This document shows, piece after piece, positions 35,781-44,636 of a DNA stretch of 64,000 nt; the stretch's first letter is position 1; every line of letters starts with the position of its first letter. The stretch is from an uncultured Tateyamaria sp. (GTDB lineage: Bacteria; Pseudomonadota; Alphaproteobacteria; Rhodobacterales; Rhodobacteraceae): assembly GCF_947496075.1 (NCBI RefSeq), contig NZ_CANMBJ010000003.1:151834-215833 (forward strand). The letters are read 5' to 3'. Under the pieces are notes generated by a model. That model made no database searches. It was not told the DNA's origin and worked only from the letters and a program-made list of their open reading frames with translations. Position numbers and translations under genes: made by a program.

Positions 35781-36203
35781 CGCCTGGTCCACCCGATCAA
35801 TCTCGGCCTCATACCAGGCAATTGTGCCGGCTGGGTCATCAGCATAGCTTGCGGCGAATGATGCGGGTGCTTCTGTGACGTCATCATATTGCGTTGCCCA
35901 AACCATCATAGTCACAAGTGCCGGCAGGAAATCCTTGGCCTTTTGTGTCGGGAAATAACAGACACTGCTCGCTTTGCGTGGGTCCGGCTCGCGGGTGAAC
36001 ATGCCAAGGGCTTCAAGCTTGGCCAGGCGATTGGCCAGGATGTTGGTCGAGATCCCTTCGGGGGACGCCAGAAACTCGCGATATGTGCGTTTGCCGTGCA
36101 GCAGGACGTCGCGCAAAAGCAGGAAGCACCATTTGTCCCCTACAATTGCCGCCGCATAGCGCGTCGGGCATCCGTTCCAATCCGGTTTGCCTGCTGATGT
36201 CAT
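35766..36203 (-). CDS. HxlR-family transcriptional regulator
   Basis: A regulator of about 145 residues with the HxlR core GCPTRYAAAIVGDKWCFLLL, KRTYREFLASPEGISTNIL and the wing PDPRKASSVCYFPTQKA. The family Cys is in NGCPTRY, with another in DKWCF. A C-terminal extension of about 35 residues follows the winged helix. The ATG at 36203 gives the standard start; the longer frame to 36260 runs across the operator region and is rejected. It diverges from the VOC protein gene, with twin palindromes between them. Confidence 0.88.
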   Translation of the reverse strand: MTSAGKPDWNGCPTRYAAAIVGDKWCFLLLRDVLLHGKRTYREFLASPEGISTNILANRLAKLEALGMFTREPDPRKASSVCYFPTQKAKDFLPALVTMMVWATQYDDVTEAPASFAASYADDPAGTIAWYEAEIDRVDQALRRG

Positions 36204-36230
36204 GATGCAGTTATAGATGATCACAAAACA

Positions 36231-36278
36231 CTTGCAATATGCAAGCACACAACCTACCAATTACTTGCAAAGTGCAAG
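36231..36278. promoter_or_regulatory. Twin CTTGCA-N3-TGCAAG operators
   Basis: Two perfect 15-base palindromes, CTTGCA-ATA-TGCAAG (36231-36245) and CTTGCA-AAG-TGCAAG (36264-36278), have centres 33 bases apart, about three helical turns. They lie between the hxlR gene at 36203 and the VOC gene at 36291, so two regulator dimers could bind the same DNA face and control both promoters. Confidence 0.75.
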
Positions 36279-36290
36279 TGGAGTAGAGTG

Positions 36291-36641
36291 ATGCCATTAC
36301 CTTTCGTCTGGTTCGACAACATATCAGCGCAACGCCAGGACACGGTGCAGTTCATGCAAGGCATGTTTGGATGGCGGCCTTCGGATATCGGGTCGATGAC
36401 TTTTTTGACCAGTGAGGGGGAGACCAAACCTTTTGCAGCAGCGTGTGAGGAGATGCCCGAGATTGCGGGTTGGGTGCCATATGTTGAGGTCGATGATTTG
36501 CAGGCTTCCGTGGAGCGTGCCCGCGAAAGCGGGGCATCGGTCCTCTTTGAGGATGTTAAGGGCCCAGCAGGTGACGCAAGTTTTATCCGGGATCCCGGAG
36601 GCAGCGTGATGGCGCTCTGGAAACGCGGACAGGACGTGTGA
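36291..36641 (+). CDS. VOC (glyoxalase/bleomycin-resistance-like) protein
   Basis: A 116-residue single VOC module pair: LPFVWFDNISAQRQDTVQFM at the N-terminus and WVPYVEVDDLQASVERARESG with the closing IRDPGGSVMALWK. The function in the family ranges from metal-dependent detoxification to binding; conserved metal ligands are not obvious here. GGAG eight bases upstream supports the ATG at 36291. It is controlled by the twin operators and is followed seven bases later by a small membrane protein gene. Confidence 0.85.
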   Translation: MPLPFVWFDNISAQRQDTVQFMQGMFGWRPSDIGSMTFLTSEGETKPFAAACEEMPEIAGWVPYVEVDDLQASVERARESGASVLFEDVKGPAGDASFIRDPGGSVMALWKRGQDV

Positions 36642-36648
36642 GGTCACA

Positions 36649-37068
36649 ATGATAAAGAAACAGATATTGGCCGCAGTCATCTACCCGATCATCGTCTTTC
36701 CTCTGGCGATCGTCTGGCACCTGATTTTGTTCAAGGACAAGTACATGGCCTTTGGTTACTTCGAGGGCGAACCAAACATTGTCGTTGGGTTGGCCACGAT
36801 GGTCATCCAGGGTGCGGTGTTGGCCGCCATCTACCCGATGTTCAAGGTTCGCCGCACCGGCTATCCTCGGGCATTTCAATTTGCCGGTCTCTTGGGCCTG
36901 TTCTTTTGGACCAGCCATGTGCTTGCACTCGTCGCAAAGCAGAGTGTTCCCAACGCAAGCACATTTGTCTTGATGGAAACCTTTTATCTAGGTGTGCAGT
37001 TTGGGTTGTTTGCGCTTGCACTGGGCTTCATCTTTCGTGGGGAGACTCGGGTCAATATGGCTGTGTAG
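36649..37068 (+). CDS. Four-helix membrane protein, function unknown
   Basis: A 139-residue protein with four clear hydrophobic helices (about 7-28, 45-66, 75-97, 108-130) and few charged loops. I do not recognise the family with confidence. It lies seven bases after the VOC gene and is likely expressed with it under the HxlR operators, which suggests a detoxification-related role. Confidence 0.75.
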   Translation: MIKKQILAAVIYPIIVFPLAIVWHLILFKDKYMAFGYFEGEPNIVVGLATMVIQGAVLAAIYPMFKVRRTGYPRAFQFAGLLGLFFWTSHVLALVAKQSVPNASTFVLMETFYLGVQFGLFALALGFIFRGETRVNMAV

Positions 37069-37087
37069 TCAGTGATCTCATGCACAG

Positions 37088-37984
37088 CTAGCGTGACAGA
37101 GTGGTCCACACAGCCGCGGCGATGATGAGGCTGGCGCCAATAAGAAAGGCGACGGTAGGAACCTCGGAGAAGATCACGTAGCCGACGACCGTCGCAAAGA
37201 CCAAACTGAGGTAGCCCAGCACGGATAGAAAGGCCGCTTCGGCGCGGAAATGTGCTTGTAGGAAACAGAACTGTGCGGCTTGCGCAAAGACGCCGATGGC
37301 AAGCAGTGGAAGCAGATGATCCGGGGCAATCGGTGTCCAAACTGCAAGGGTGAATGGGGCGGTCAGAACGGTCAGTCCACCGGTGTAGAACGTCATCATC
37401 ACGGGAACAGGCGTATCGGAAAGCTTGCGGGTGAGGATGATGGCGGACGTGCCGAAGAGGACGGTCATGAAGGCAGCGGGCAGGCCCCAGTTCAGTGTCA
37501 CAAGTGCTGGATCGACGGCGATATAGACACCAACAAACGCAATGCCCGCCGCCCACCAGCGGCGGCGGGGCACAAATTCTTTCAAGAACAGAAGTGCCAG
37601 AACCATTGTAACCACGGGCCGGGTGAAGCTTATGGCCGTGAACAGGGCAAAGGGCAGGCGGGCAATGGCAAAGAAACTGGTTGTCAGGGCCAGCGCAGAT
37701 AACACCACGCGCAATGCATGGAGTGGCAATCGGTCAACCATTCTGAATGCCTGTCGATCGCGCCATATGAAGGGCATCATGACAATCAGGCCGGTGCCTG
37801 CGCGCAGAAATACCAACTGCACGGCAGGGTAGCCCAACCCCAGCGCCTTCACGATGGTCAGCGCAAGGATGTTGAGCGCCATATCGGCGATCAACCGTGC
37901 ACCACCTGAGAGGTTGCGGGCTGGGGTCTCTTCAGCGCGGTGCAAGTAGGTTCGCCATAAGGCGATAGGCGCCCGGCACTCCAT
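37088..37984 (-). CDS. DMT-superfamily permease (EamA family)
   Basis: A 10-helix drug/metabolite transporter of up to 298 residues with two EamA repeats (about residues 25-150 and 160-295). The start is uncertain: the longest frame begins at 37984 inside the preceding deacetylase gene; a TTG at 37945 or the ATG at 37882 are possible, and the RAEETPARNLSGGARLI stretch before the first helix looks like a normal DMT N-terminus. It overlaps the PIG-L gene, so it is probably in the same operon and may move a product of that enzyme. Confidence 0.82.
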   Translation of the reverse strand: MECRAPIALWRTYLHRAEETPARNLSGGARLIADMALNILALTIVKALGLGYPAVQLVFLRAGTGLIVMMPFIWRDRQAFRMVDRLPLHALRVVLSALALTTSFFAIARLPFALFTAISFTRPVVTMVLALLFLKEFVPRRRWWAAGIAFVGVYIAVDPALVTLNWGLPAAFMTVLFGTSAIILTRKLSDTPVPVMMTFYTGGLTVLTAPFTLAVWTPIAPDHLLPLLAIGVFAQAAQFCFLQAHFRAEAAFLSVLGYLSLVFATVVGYVIFSEVPTVAFLIGASLIIAAAVWTTLSR

Positions 37985-40241
37985 ATGCGAGTTGGTGGTG
38001 CAGAATGAGGGCGCAGTGGGTGTGGCGCCCTTTCCCGATCTCAGCCGTCAGCAGCGCTCCGGTCAGCGGTGCTTCATCCGGGTCCGCCATGGACAGGAGG
38101 GGTGTATATGCGTTGTCCCAGCTTTTGGCGAAGTAGAGCCCACGCTCTTTGTACCAGCCCTTCCAGTCGCTTTCGGTGATATTGTTGGGATGTGAAAGGA
38201 CTAGATGATCGGTCAGGTGGGTTACGGCCGCTGCCTGATCCGTCACACGCCAGCGCAGCGATGGTTGACCAATCTCGATCCGTTTTGGCGGTGTCGTATC
38301 CGGGTCCCAGTTGTCCCACGGGCGATGGTACAGGGTAAGAAGTGTACCGCCGGCTGCGGTCCACTCGTGCAGAATGGGCATCGCGTCCGCGAGGCCAGGA
38401 CGGAACTTGATGGCAAAGATGCCGATCACCAGAGCATCGAACTCTTCCAACCCTGCCGCTGTGATCTGTTCATCGTCCAGCGCCGTGATGTCGAACCCGG
38501 CGCAGGCCAACCAGTGATCGACACGGTCGTTGCCGCCACCGATATACCCGATCTTTGCACTTGGAATGGCGCAATCAATCACGTGCACCGACATCTCAGC
38601 CGGTTCGGTCAACGCGCGCGGCGGGATGTGCGGATGACGGATGATCTGGGCTGTCTGGGCCGGTTGACCGTCGAGTGTCAGGGGGATTTGATAGCGCCCC
38701 ACAGCCTCATCGTTAGGCAAAGTGATCTCGAACCCGGCTTCGTTGCGTTTGGCGGTCCAGCCATTGGGCACTGTAAGCGCCGCAACCGCCGTCGCGGGGC
38801 TGAGCGCGCGCAATGTCAGCGACAGGCTGCGACGTGGGGTGCGCAGGTTCACAATCTCGGTCACTGGATCCAGCGTGGCACGCTGGCTGGGCAAGATCAG
38901 TGGTGGGGTTTCAAATGGGAGATGTGTCTGGCTGACCACATCACCCGTGCGCACGCTCAGGGTGACGAACGGTGCTGTCGGCGCATCAGGAAGATATGTA
39001 TCGGGCATCGCGGAGCTGGCGGCAGCGTGTTCCGAGTGCAGTGTTTCGCCGTCAAAGTGCCATCCGTCGGGGAGGGTGACCCGTGTTTCAACCTCTGCAC
39101 CGTTGGTGTCGAGGGCCATGGACAGAGTTGTGGTATCGCCGGGCGTCAGGACGTCGACGCTGGACGCGATATGCGCGCCGACACCAGCGGCTATTTGGAT
39201 CACTTCGGCGGCTTGCGCGATCTTGCGATTGACCTTGTGGTCATGTTCTGGCGCAAGAGTTGCTGCTTGCAACAGGGCGAGACCTGCGGCGGTCTCAGCC
39301 TGAATGATCGCGAAGTCAGGGAATGCCGCGCGCGCAGCGTCGAAATGAGTCTGAGCGTCGCGCAGGCCAAGATCTGCAAGAGTTGCGGGCAGGCCTGACG
39401 ACAGGTCTTCATCTGGTCCTGCTAGATGGCTTTGAGCCAGATGAAGGGGCCAGTCCCGCGTTTTCCCGGGTGGAACCCAGCGACCCATGGCTTGGGTCAG
39501 GTGAAACGCACGGCTTTGTTGTCCGATCTGGTCATAGGAGAAACCAGTAATCGGGTCGCGCCCGCCAAGCACCGTCAGTGTTTTGGGGGGCGGGGGCAGA
39601 TCGTCATCATAGGCTTGCCCTGCGCCGGACCAAGCGGGCAGGTAGAGCTTTGCAATCCGCCAGGGGGCGTGTCCCGTTTCGAAAGAGGGATCGGCTGCAA
39701 GCGCCACGACGTCGTGTGCGGCGGCGGTCATCGCGCGGTGATGACCATGCTGACCGGGCACATCAAGGAAGGTGGGGCAGAGGATGTCGGGGCGTTCCGT
39801 TCGTACAATTTCGACGAACCGCCGCAGGGTGCGGTCGCCGCCCCAATGCTGCAGCGTCTCTTCTCCGGATTTTGAGAACCCGAAATCCCGTATCGGGTCG
39901 TCCGCGGACTGGCCCAGCCAATAGAGCCGCAGGTTCAGCACATCTGCCGCGCGCTCCATCTCGGCTGTGCGGAGGACGCCAAGGGCCGCGCCGGATTCCG
40001 TGCCGATATCGTTCTGGCCGCCGTCGCCACGCGTAGAGCAGGCGTAGCTAATGTCGATCCCGTCCCGCACACCAAGTGCTGCGAGCATGTCCGAAATCTC
40101 GTCATCCGGATGCGCGCCTGAGTTCATGAAGGACACGACGGTCTGAAGGCGGCTAAGCGCGCGATGGAGTGCCACGATGCGTGGTACAAGGCGGTGATGC
40201 AGGATGCGGGATTGGTCGGACAACGGCACGTCGATGGTCAT
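37932..40241 (-). CDS. Large PIG-L family deacetylase with GATase-like C-terminal domain
   Basis: A 769-residue protein. The N-terminal PIG-L/LmbE domain (about 35-290) has the zinc motif SGAHPDDEISDML and the third ligand in GQHGHHRAM; the family removes acetyl groups from GlcNAc-type substrates. A middle part of beta-rich character follows. The C-terminal 220 residues (VHVIDCAIPSAKIGYIGGG, FDALVIGIFAIKFRPGLADA) resemble a ThuA/GATase1-like domain. I see no signal peptide. It starts two bases after the ROK regulator stop, so it belongs to the sugar-catabolic island and probably deacetylates its substrate. The start at 40241 is chosen because sequence upstream is the ROK gene in another frame. 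Confidence 0.85.
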   Translation of the reverse strand: MTIDVPLSDQSRILHHRLVPRIVALHRALSRLQTVVSFMNSGAHPDDEISDMLAALGVRDGIDISYACSTRGDGGQNDIGTESGAALGVLRTAEMERAADVLNLRLYWLGQSADDPIRDFGFSKSGEETLQHWGGDRTLRRFVEIVRTERPDILCPTFLDVPGQHGHHRAMTAAAHDVVALAADPSFETGHAPWRIAKLYLPAWSGAGQAYDDDLPPPPKTLTVLGGRDPITGFSYDQIGQQSRAFHLTQAMGRWVPPGKTRDWPLHLAQSHLAGPDEDLSSGLPATLADLGLRDAQTHFDAARAAFPDFAIIQAETAAGLALLQAATLAPEHDHKVNRKIAQAAEVIQIAAGVGAHIASSVDVLTPGDTTTLSMALDTNGAEVETRVTLPDGWHFDGETLHSEHAAASSAMPDTYLPDAPTAPFVTLSVRTGDVVSQTHLPFETPPLILPSQRATLDPVTEIVNLRTPRRSLSLTLRALSPATAVAALTVPNGWTAKRNEAGFEITLPNDEAVGRYQIPLTLDGQPAQTAQIIRHPHIPPRALTEPAEMSVHVIDCAIPSAKIGYIGGGNDRVDHWLACAGFDITALDDEQITAAGLEEFDALVIGIFAIKFRPGLADAMPILHEWTAAGGTLLTLYHRPWDNWDPDTTPPKRIEIGQPSLRWRVTDQAAAVTHLTDHLVLSHPNNITESDWKGWYKERGLYFAKSWDNAYTPLLSMADPDEAPLTGALLTAEIGKGRHTHCALILHHQLAYGVPGAYRLMANLLAPR

Positions 40242-40243
40242 TC

Positions 40244-41416
40244 CTAAAGGGCGGTCGTTTGCGTCGTGAAGGCGCGGTTGAGGATCAGGGCGGCGGCGCC
40301 AAAGGTCGCAGTCATGCGTCCGGACGTGCCGCATTGGAGGCGGGGCAGGGTTGCATCCGGGCGGTTGGACACGGACAGCTTGGGCAGGGGTGTTCCCTGT
40401 GCGAGATGATCGAGGATCAAGGCTGGCATTGCGCCGCCCAGGATTACAGTTTGTGGATCGAACAGGTTTTCGATGACGCCCAAAGCTTGTCCCAGTGCGT
40501 CGCACGCAGTTTCAAGCCAGCGCATTAGGTCCGGGTCTGCCACATCACACAGCCGGTCCAGAGCGTCGATGTCGAGGGGCCCATGCGCGGCCAGGGCTGA
40601 TTGGGCGGACACACGGCTGACCATCTGCTCCAGTGGTTTCAATCCATGCTTGGTCATGACCGGCAAGTTGCCGATCTCTCCGGCGTTTCCGAAGGTGCCT
40701 TCAACCAACTGCCCGTGGTGCACGAGGCCGAGGCCGAGGCCCGCGCCAAAATAGAGAAAGGCATAGTCCGTCAGGCCCTGCGCCGCGCCAAACCGCTCGG
40801 CCATGGCGGCGGCATTGGCATCGTTCGAGACAACAACGGCCCGTTCGAGGGCCTCGCTAAACAGCGCAGGCACATCAATCGTTTGCCATCCCGGAAGGTC
40901 TGATGCCTGACCAGACAGGCCAGTTGCGCCGAAGGGGCCGGGCATCACGATCCCGGCACCCAGCAAGCGGTCGGGCTTGACGCCGCATTCGCGCAGCATC
41001 TGGTCGCGGAGTTGCAGAACCTGGTTAACGATCTTGTCCGGTGCGAGATCGGTTAGCACCTTTCGTCTCGTCGCCCGTGGTCGGCCGCCCAGATCGACAA
41101 GGGAGGTCAACAAGACATCGGGGCGTATCTCGACCCCCAGTGCAAAGCCGCCCTCGGGGTTCACGGCGTATTGGACCGCAGGCAGGCCGCGGCCTGCACT
41201 TTGTGCGCCGCGTTCTATCAGCAAACCTTCGGCTTCGAGATCAGCGATGATATTGCTGACGGCTTGGGTGGACAGACCAAGTGATCGCGCAATGGCGGCC
41301 CGTCCCATTTGGCCCGCACTGTTGATCTGGCCAAGCACGGCCTTTCTGTTCCGCAGCCGTGATCGGTCGGGATTGGCGCCGGGACGTGAATCGAACAGGA
41401 GATCGGAACTGGTCAT
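40244..41416 (-). CDS. ROK-family transcriptional regulator
   Basis: A 390-residue NagC/XylR-type regulator. The N-terminal winged helix (about 20-85: AAIARSLGLSTQAVSNIIADL) is followed by a ROK sugar-kinase-like domain with GVEIRPDVL, LGAGIVMPGPFG, SNDANAAAMAERF and FGAGLGLGLVHHG. After GNAGEIGNLPV the usual CxCGxxGC zinc motif is missing, a departure from most ROK proteins. It diverges from the ABC transporter operon across an inverted repeat likely to be its operator, and would sense the imported sugar or its derivative. Confidence 0.9.
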   Translation of the reverse strand: MTSSDLLFDSRPGANPDRSRLRNRKAVLGQINSAGQMGRAAIARSLGLSTQAVSNIIADLEAEGLLIERGAQSAGRGLPAVQYAVNPEGGFALGVEIRPDVLLTSLVDLGGRPRATRRKVLTDLAPDKIVNQVLQLRDQMLRECGVKPDRLLGAGIVMPGPFGATGLSGQASDLPGWQTIDVPALFSEALERAVVVSNDANAAAMAERFGAAQGLTDYAFLYFGAGLGLGLVHHGQLVEGTFGNAGEIGNLPVMTKHGLKPLEQMVSRVSAQSALAAHGPLDIDALDRLCDVADPDLMRWLETACDALGQALGVIENLFDPQTVILGGAMPALILDHLAQGTPLPKLSVSNRPDATLPRLQCGTSGRMTATFGAAALILNRAFTTQTTAL

Positions 41417-41436
41417 GGCACGGCTTTAACTCAACC

Positions 41437-41470
41437 AGTTTAATAACTCAACTTACTTGAATATTAAACT
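41437..41470. promoter_or_regulatory. Inverted repeat between ROK regulator and ABC operon
   Basis: AGTTTAATA (41437-41445), sixteen bases, TATTAAACT (41462-41470) are exact reverse complements in the 121-base AT-rich divergent gap, 21 bases from the regulator start and 67 from the binding-protein start. It is the best candidate operator for the ROK protein. Confidence 0.6.
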
Positions 41471-41537
41471 TGCTTGGCTTAATCCTGAGAGGAATCGGCG
41501 ACGGACAAACGGCGCCATCCAATAGGAGAGGTTGTTC

Positions 41538-42791
41538 ATGACACGTTATCTGAAAGGTATGGCTCTGGCCGGGATGACCAGCGCGATGGCATTGCTTGGC
41601 TCCGCTGCGTCAGCGGTTGAGATTGAGTACTGGCAGTATTTCTTTGATGCCCGCGTGGCAGCGATGGAACAGCTGATCGAGAAATTCGAGGCTGCCAATC
41701 CAGACATCACCGTCACGATGACCCACTTTCCCTATGCCGACTACCGCACCAAGGTCGCCGCAGCGATCCCTGCAGGCGAAGGTCCGGATGTGGTGCAATT
41801 GTTCTATGGCTGGCTGAATGACTATGTCGCCGCCGAATTGATCCAGCCCTTGCCAGCTGACACCTTCCCCACGGCGCAGATCGACGAGCAGTTCTTTCCT
41901 ATGGTTCAGGCCATGAAGGAAGGTGACCAATACTGGGCCTTGCCGACGGCCGTGCGGTCGCTGGCTCTGTTCTACAATGAACGGTTGCTGGATGATGCCG
42001 GTGTTGAGCCACCCACGAACTTCGATGAACTGATGGCGGCAGCCAAGGCGATGACCAAACGCGATGGCGCGGGAAATATCACCCAGGTTGGTATTACGGC
42101 TGGCATGACAGCGCAGGACCACCATTGGTGGCGCGAAGGCCTGATCCGCCAATTCGGTGGGGAGCCGTATTTGGATGATTACCAGACGGTCAACTACAAC
42201 ACCGAAGCTGGGCAAGAGGCACTGGAATTCTATGCGAGCCTCTTTACTGGCGATGATGCCGTATCTGCTATTGGGTTCATGGATGAACCGCAGGCTGCTT
42301 TCAAAGCGGGCCGTGCGGGTTTCCATATCGACGGATCGTTCCGCATCGGATCGCTGGACAAGACACGCGGTTTGAAATGGGGCGTGACAGAGCTTCCCGC
42401 TACAGCGGACGGCGTGCAGTCCAACTATTCTTCGTATTGGGTGAACGCGATCACGACCAAGGCGGAAGGCGAGAAGTACGACGCTGCGGTGAAATTCATG
42501 GAATACGTCACCTCGGACGAAGCGATGCAGATCTGGTTGGATGTGGTGGGTGAGCTGCCCGCCAAACCGTCGGTTGGTCTGACCGAGGCCAATGCGAACA
42601 ACGAGACCTACGGCCCCTTCATCCGCGGTTTGGCCTATGCCAACACCACCAAGTTTGCCAACGAAAGCGGTCAGCGTCAGCTGATGGTCGAGATGGTCGA
42701 GCGGATGACCCTTGAAGGGATGAGTGCCGCCGAGAGCCTCGCCATCGCTGCGGAGGCCGAGCAAAAGATACTTGACGACTACTACAAGTAA
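41538..42791 (+). CDS. Extracellular solute-binding protein of CUT1 ABC transporter
   Basis: A 417-residue periplasmic binding protein with a signal peptide (cleavage near ASAVEI, about residue 28) and the family-1 fold (IEYWQYFFDARVAAMEQL, YNERLLDDAGVEPPTNF). AGGAG nine bases before sets the ATG at 41538. It is the first gene of the operon with two permeases, a lyase, the ATPase and a PfkB kinase. A hairpin follows it (42806-42841). Confidence 0.92.
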   Translation: MTRYLKGMALAGMTSAMALLGSAASAVEIEYWQYFFDARVAAMEQLIEKFEAANPDITVTMTHFPYADYRTKVAAAIPAGEGPDVVQLFYGWLNDYVAAELIQPLPADTFPTAQIDEQFFPMVQAMKEGDQYWALPTAVRSLALFYNERLLDDAGVEPPTNFDELMAAAKAMTKRDGAGNITQVGITAGMTAQDHHWWREGLIRQFGGEPYLDDYQTVNYNTEAGQEALEFYASLFTGDDAVSAIGFMDEPQAAFKAGRAGFHIDGSFRIGSLDKTRGLKWGVTELPATADGVQSNYSSYWVNAITTKAEGEKYDAAVKFMEYVTSDEAMQIWLDVVGELPAKPSVGLTEANANNETYGPFIRGLAYANTTKFANESGQRQLMVEMVERMTLEGMSAAESLAIAAEAEQKILDDYYK

Positions 42792-42805
42792 CGACGCTCC
42801 CCCCA

Positions 42806-42841
42806 GCAGGTCGCCCGTTTCTGTCTCCTGTGGCGGCCTGC
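42806..42841 (+). terminator. Intercistronic hairpin after the binding-protein gene
   Basis: GCAGGTCGCC (42806-42815) pairs with GGCGGCCTGC (42832-42841) through nine Watson-Crick pairs and one G-T pair, in the 72-base gap before the permease gene. No T-tract follows. Like the hairpin at 27896 in the first sugar operon, it likely sets the excess of binding protein over permease. Confidence 0.6.
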
Positions 42842-42863
42842 ATCCTCATTTTCGGGACATCCG

Positions 42864-43757
42864 ATGCGGCTGTATTCCAACCTCTCGATCAAGCAGAAAC
42901 AGATCGTCTGGGCGTGGGCATTTCTTGCTCTGCCTGTTCTTTTTTATGGGATCATCCGGTTTTATCCGACCGGCACGGCCTTCGTCATTTCCTTTCAGGA
43001 GTGGAACCTGCTCGGGGACCGTACCTGGATCGGGTGGGTGAATTATGTCGAGCTTCTGAATGATCCTGTTTTCTGGAAGGTCTTTGTCAACACTTTCGAA
43101 TACCTGCTGATCGGCACGCCGCTGTCGTTGGTGGTGAGCTTTGTCATTGCCTACCACCTCGACAAACTGCGCTTCATGCACGGTTTTCTGCGGATGCTGT
43201 ATTTCCTGCCCTTCATGACATCGGCCGTGGCTATGGCCTGGGTCTGGCGCTGGTTTTATCAGGACGTACCTATTGGTTTGTTCAACAACCTGCTGGCCTC
43301 TGTCGGCATCCCGCAGATCGCTTTCCTGAACTCCACCACCAATGCGCTGCCCGCAGTTCTGGCGCCGGCAGTTTGGGCCGGTCTGGGGTTCCAGGTGATT
43401 ATCTTCATGGCCGGTCTGCGTGCGATTCCGCAAAGCTATTACGAGGCGGCAAAGATAGATGGTGTTGGTTGGTGGACCGTCCTGACGCAGATCACGATCC
43501 CGCTGTTGCGTCCCACTATCGTGTTCATCGTCGTCTTTTCGTCCATCGGGTTCCTGCGCATCTTCGATCATGTTTTCAACATGACCACGAACAACCCGGG
43601 CGGGCCGCTGAATTCGACCAAGCCGCTGGTTCTGATGATCTATGACACCGCGTTCAACGGTTTCAACATGGGTTATGCGGCGGCGCAAACCGTCGTGCTG
43701 TTCCTGATCCTTCTGCTCGTGTCGTTGGCGCAGCTTTGGCTTTTGCGGAGCGACTGA
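42864..43757 (+). CDS. Sugar ABC transporter permease (MalF type)
   Basis: A 297-residue inner-membrane permease with about six helices and the EAA loop YEAAKIDGVGWWTVLTQITIPL. It is followed two bases later by the partner permease. Confidence 0.93.
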   Translation: MRLYSNLSIKQKQIVWAWAFLALPVLFYGIIRFYPTGTAFVISFQEWNLLGDRTWIGWVNYVELLNDPVFWKVFVNTFEYLLIGTPLSLVVSFVIAYHLDKLRFMHGFLRMLYFLPFMTSAVAMAWVWRWFYQDVPIGLFNNLLASVGIPQIAFLNSTTNALPAVLAPAVWAGLGFQVIIFMAGLRAIPQSYYEAAKIDGVGWWTVLTQITIPLLRPTIVFIVVFSSIGFLRIFDHVFNMTTNNPGGPLNSTKPLVLMIYDTAFNGFNMGYAAAQTVVLFLILLLVSLAQLWLLRSD

Positions 43758-43759
43758 GC

Positions 43760-44632
43760 ATGACCGCAACCGACATCCGCGCCTCCTCCGCCACGCTGGA
43801 CCGCTCCGCGGTCACCAAGCCGCGCAATATGGGGCAGATCATTCGCTGGTTGCTGCTGTTTATCGGCGGGGTGCTAATGGTGATGCCCATCGCCTACATG
43901 ATCTCGACCTCTCTGAAATGGCCGCATGAAGTCTATAACGTCAATCTGATCCCCCAAGAGCCGACGATCGAAAACTACACCTACGTCCTTGAGGACGGGC
44001 GGTTCTATTGGTGGTTTGTCAATTCGATCATCATTGCGACGATCACAACCATCTCGAACCTGCTGTTTGACAGTCTGGTTGGCTACACGCTTTGCAAGTT
44101 CCGGTTCCCCGGTCGACAGATCGTGTTCATCGCGATCCTGTCCACTTTGATGATCCCAACCGAAATGCTGGTGATCCCGTGGTACCTGATGAGCCAGAGT
44201 CTGGGCTGGCTGGACAGCTACTGGGGCATCATGTTTCCTGGTCTGATGACAGCCTTCGGCACTTTCCTGATGAAGCAGTTCTTTGAAAGCGTACCGGATG
44301 ACTTTATCGAAGCGGCCCGCATCGATGGGCTGAACGAGTTGCAGATTTGGTGGACGGTTGCCTTGCCACTTGTCAAACCGGCATTGGCCGCCCTTGCGAT
44401 CTTTGTATTTCTTGGCAACTGGACAGCGTTCCTCTGGCCTCTGATCGTTACGAACTCGGTCGAGATGTATACGATCCCCGTGGGCCTGTCTGGCTTTGGG
44501 GACGAGGCGGACGTGGCGTGGGAGTTGATCATGACGGGTGCGGCCATCTCGACCATTCCAACGCTTGTTGTCTTCCTTATCTTCCAGCGCTTCATCATCC
44601 GTGGGGTGGTGATGGCGGGGCTGAAAGGGTGA
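43760..44632 (+). CDS. Sugar ABC transporter permease (MalG type)
   Basis: A 290-residue permease with six helices and the EAA loop EAARIDGLNELQIWWTVALPL. The ATG at 43760 lies two bases after the previous stop; the in-frame extension to 43736 is inside the other permease gene. Confidence 0.93.
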   Translation: MTATDIRASSATLDRSAVTKPRNMGQIIRWLLLFIGGVLMVMPIAYMISTSLKWPHEVYNVNLIPQEPTIENYTYVLEDGRFYWWFVNSIIIATITTISNLLFDSLVGYTLCKFRFPGRQIVFIAILSTLMIPTEMLVIPWYLMSQSLGWLDSYWGIMFPGLMTAFGTFLMKQFFESVPDDFIEAARIDGLNELQIWWTVALPLVKPALAALAIFVFLGNWTAFLWPLIVTNSVEMYTIPVGLSGFGDEADVAWELIMTGAAISTIPTLVVFLIFQRFIIRGVVMAGLKG

Positions 44633-44636
44633 TGAC

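Noticed and set aside
41610-42764. 384-codon minus-strand frame
   Set aside because: It is antisense to the solute-binding protein gene and has no motif or ribosome site.
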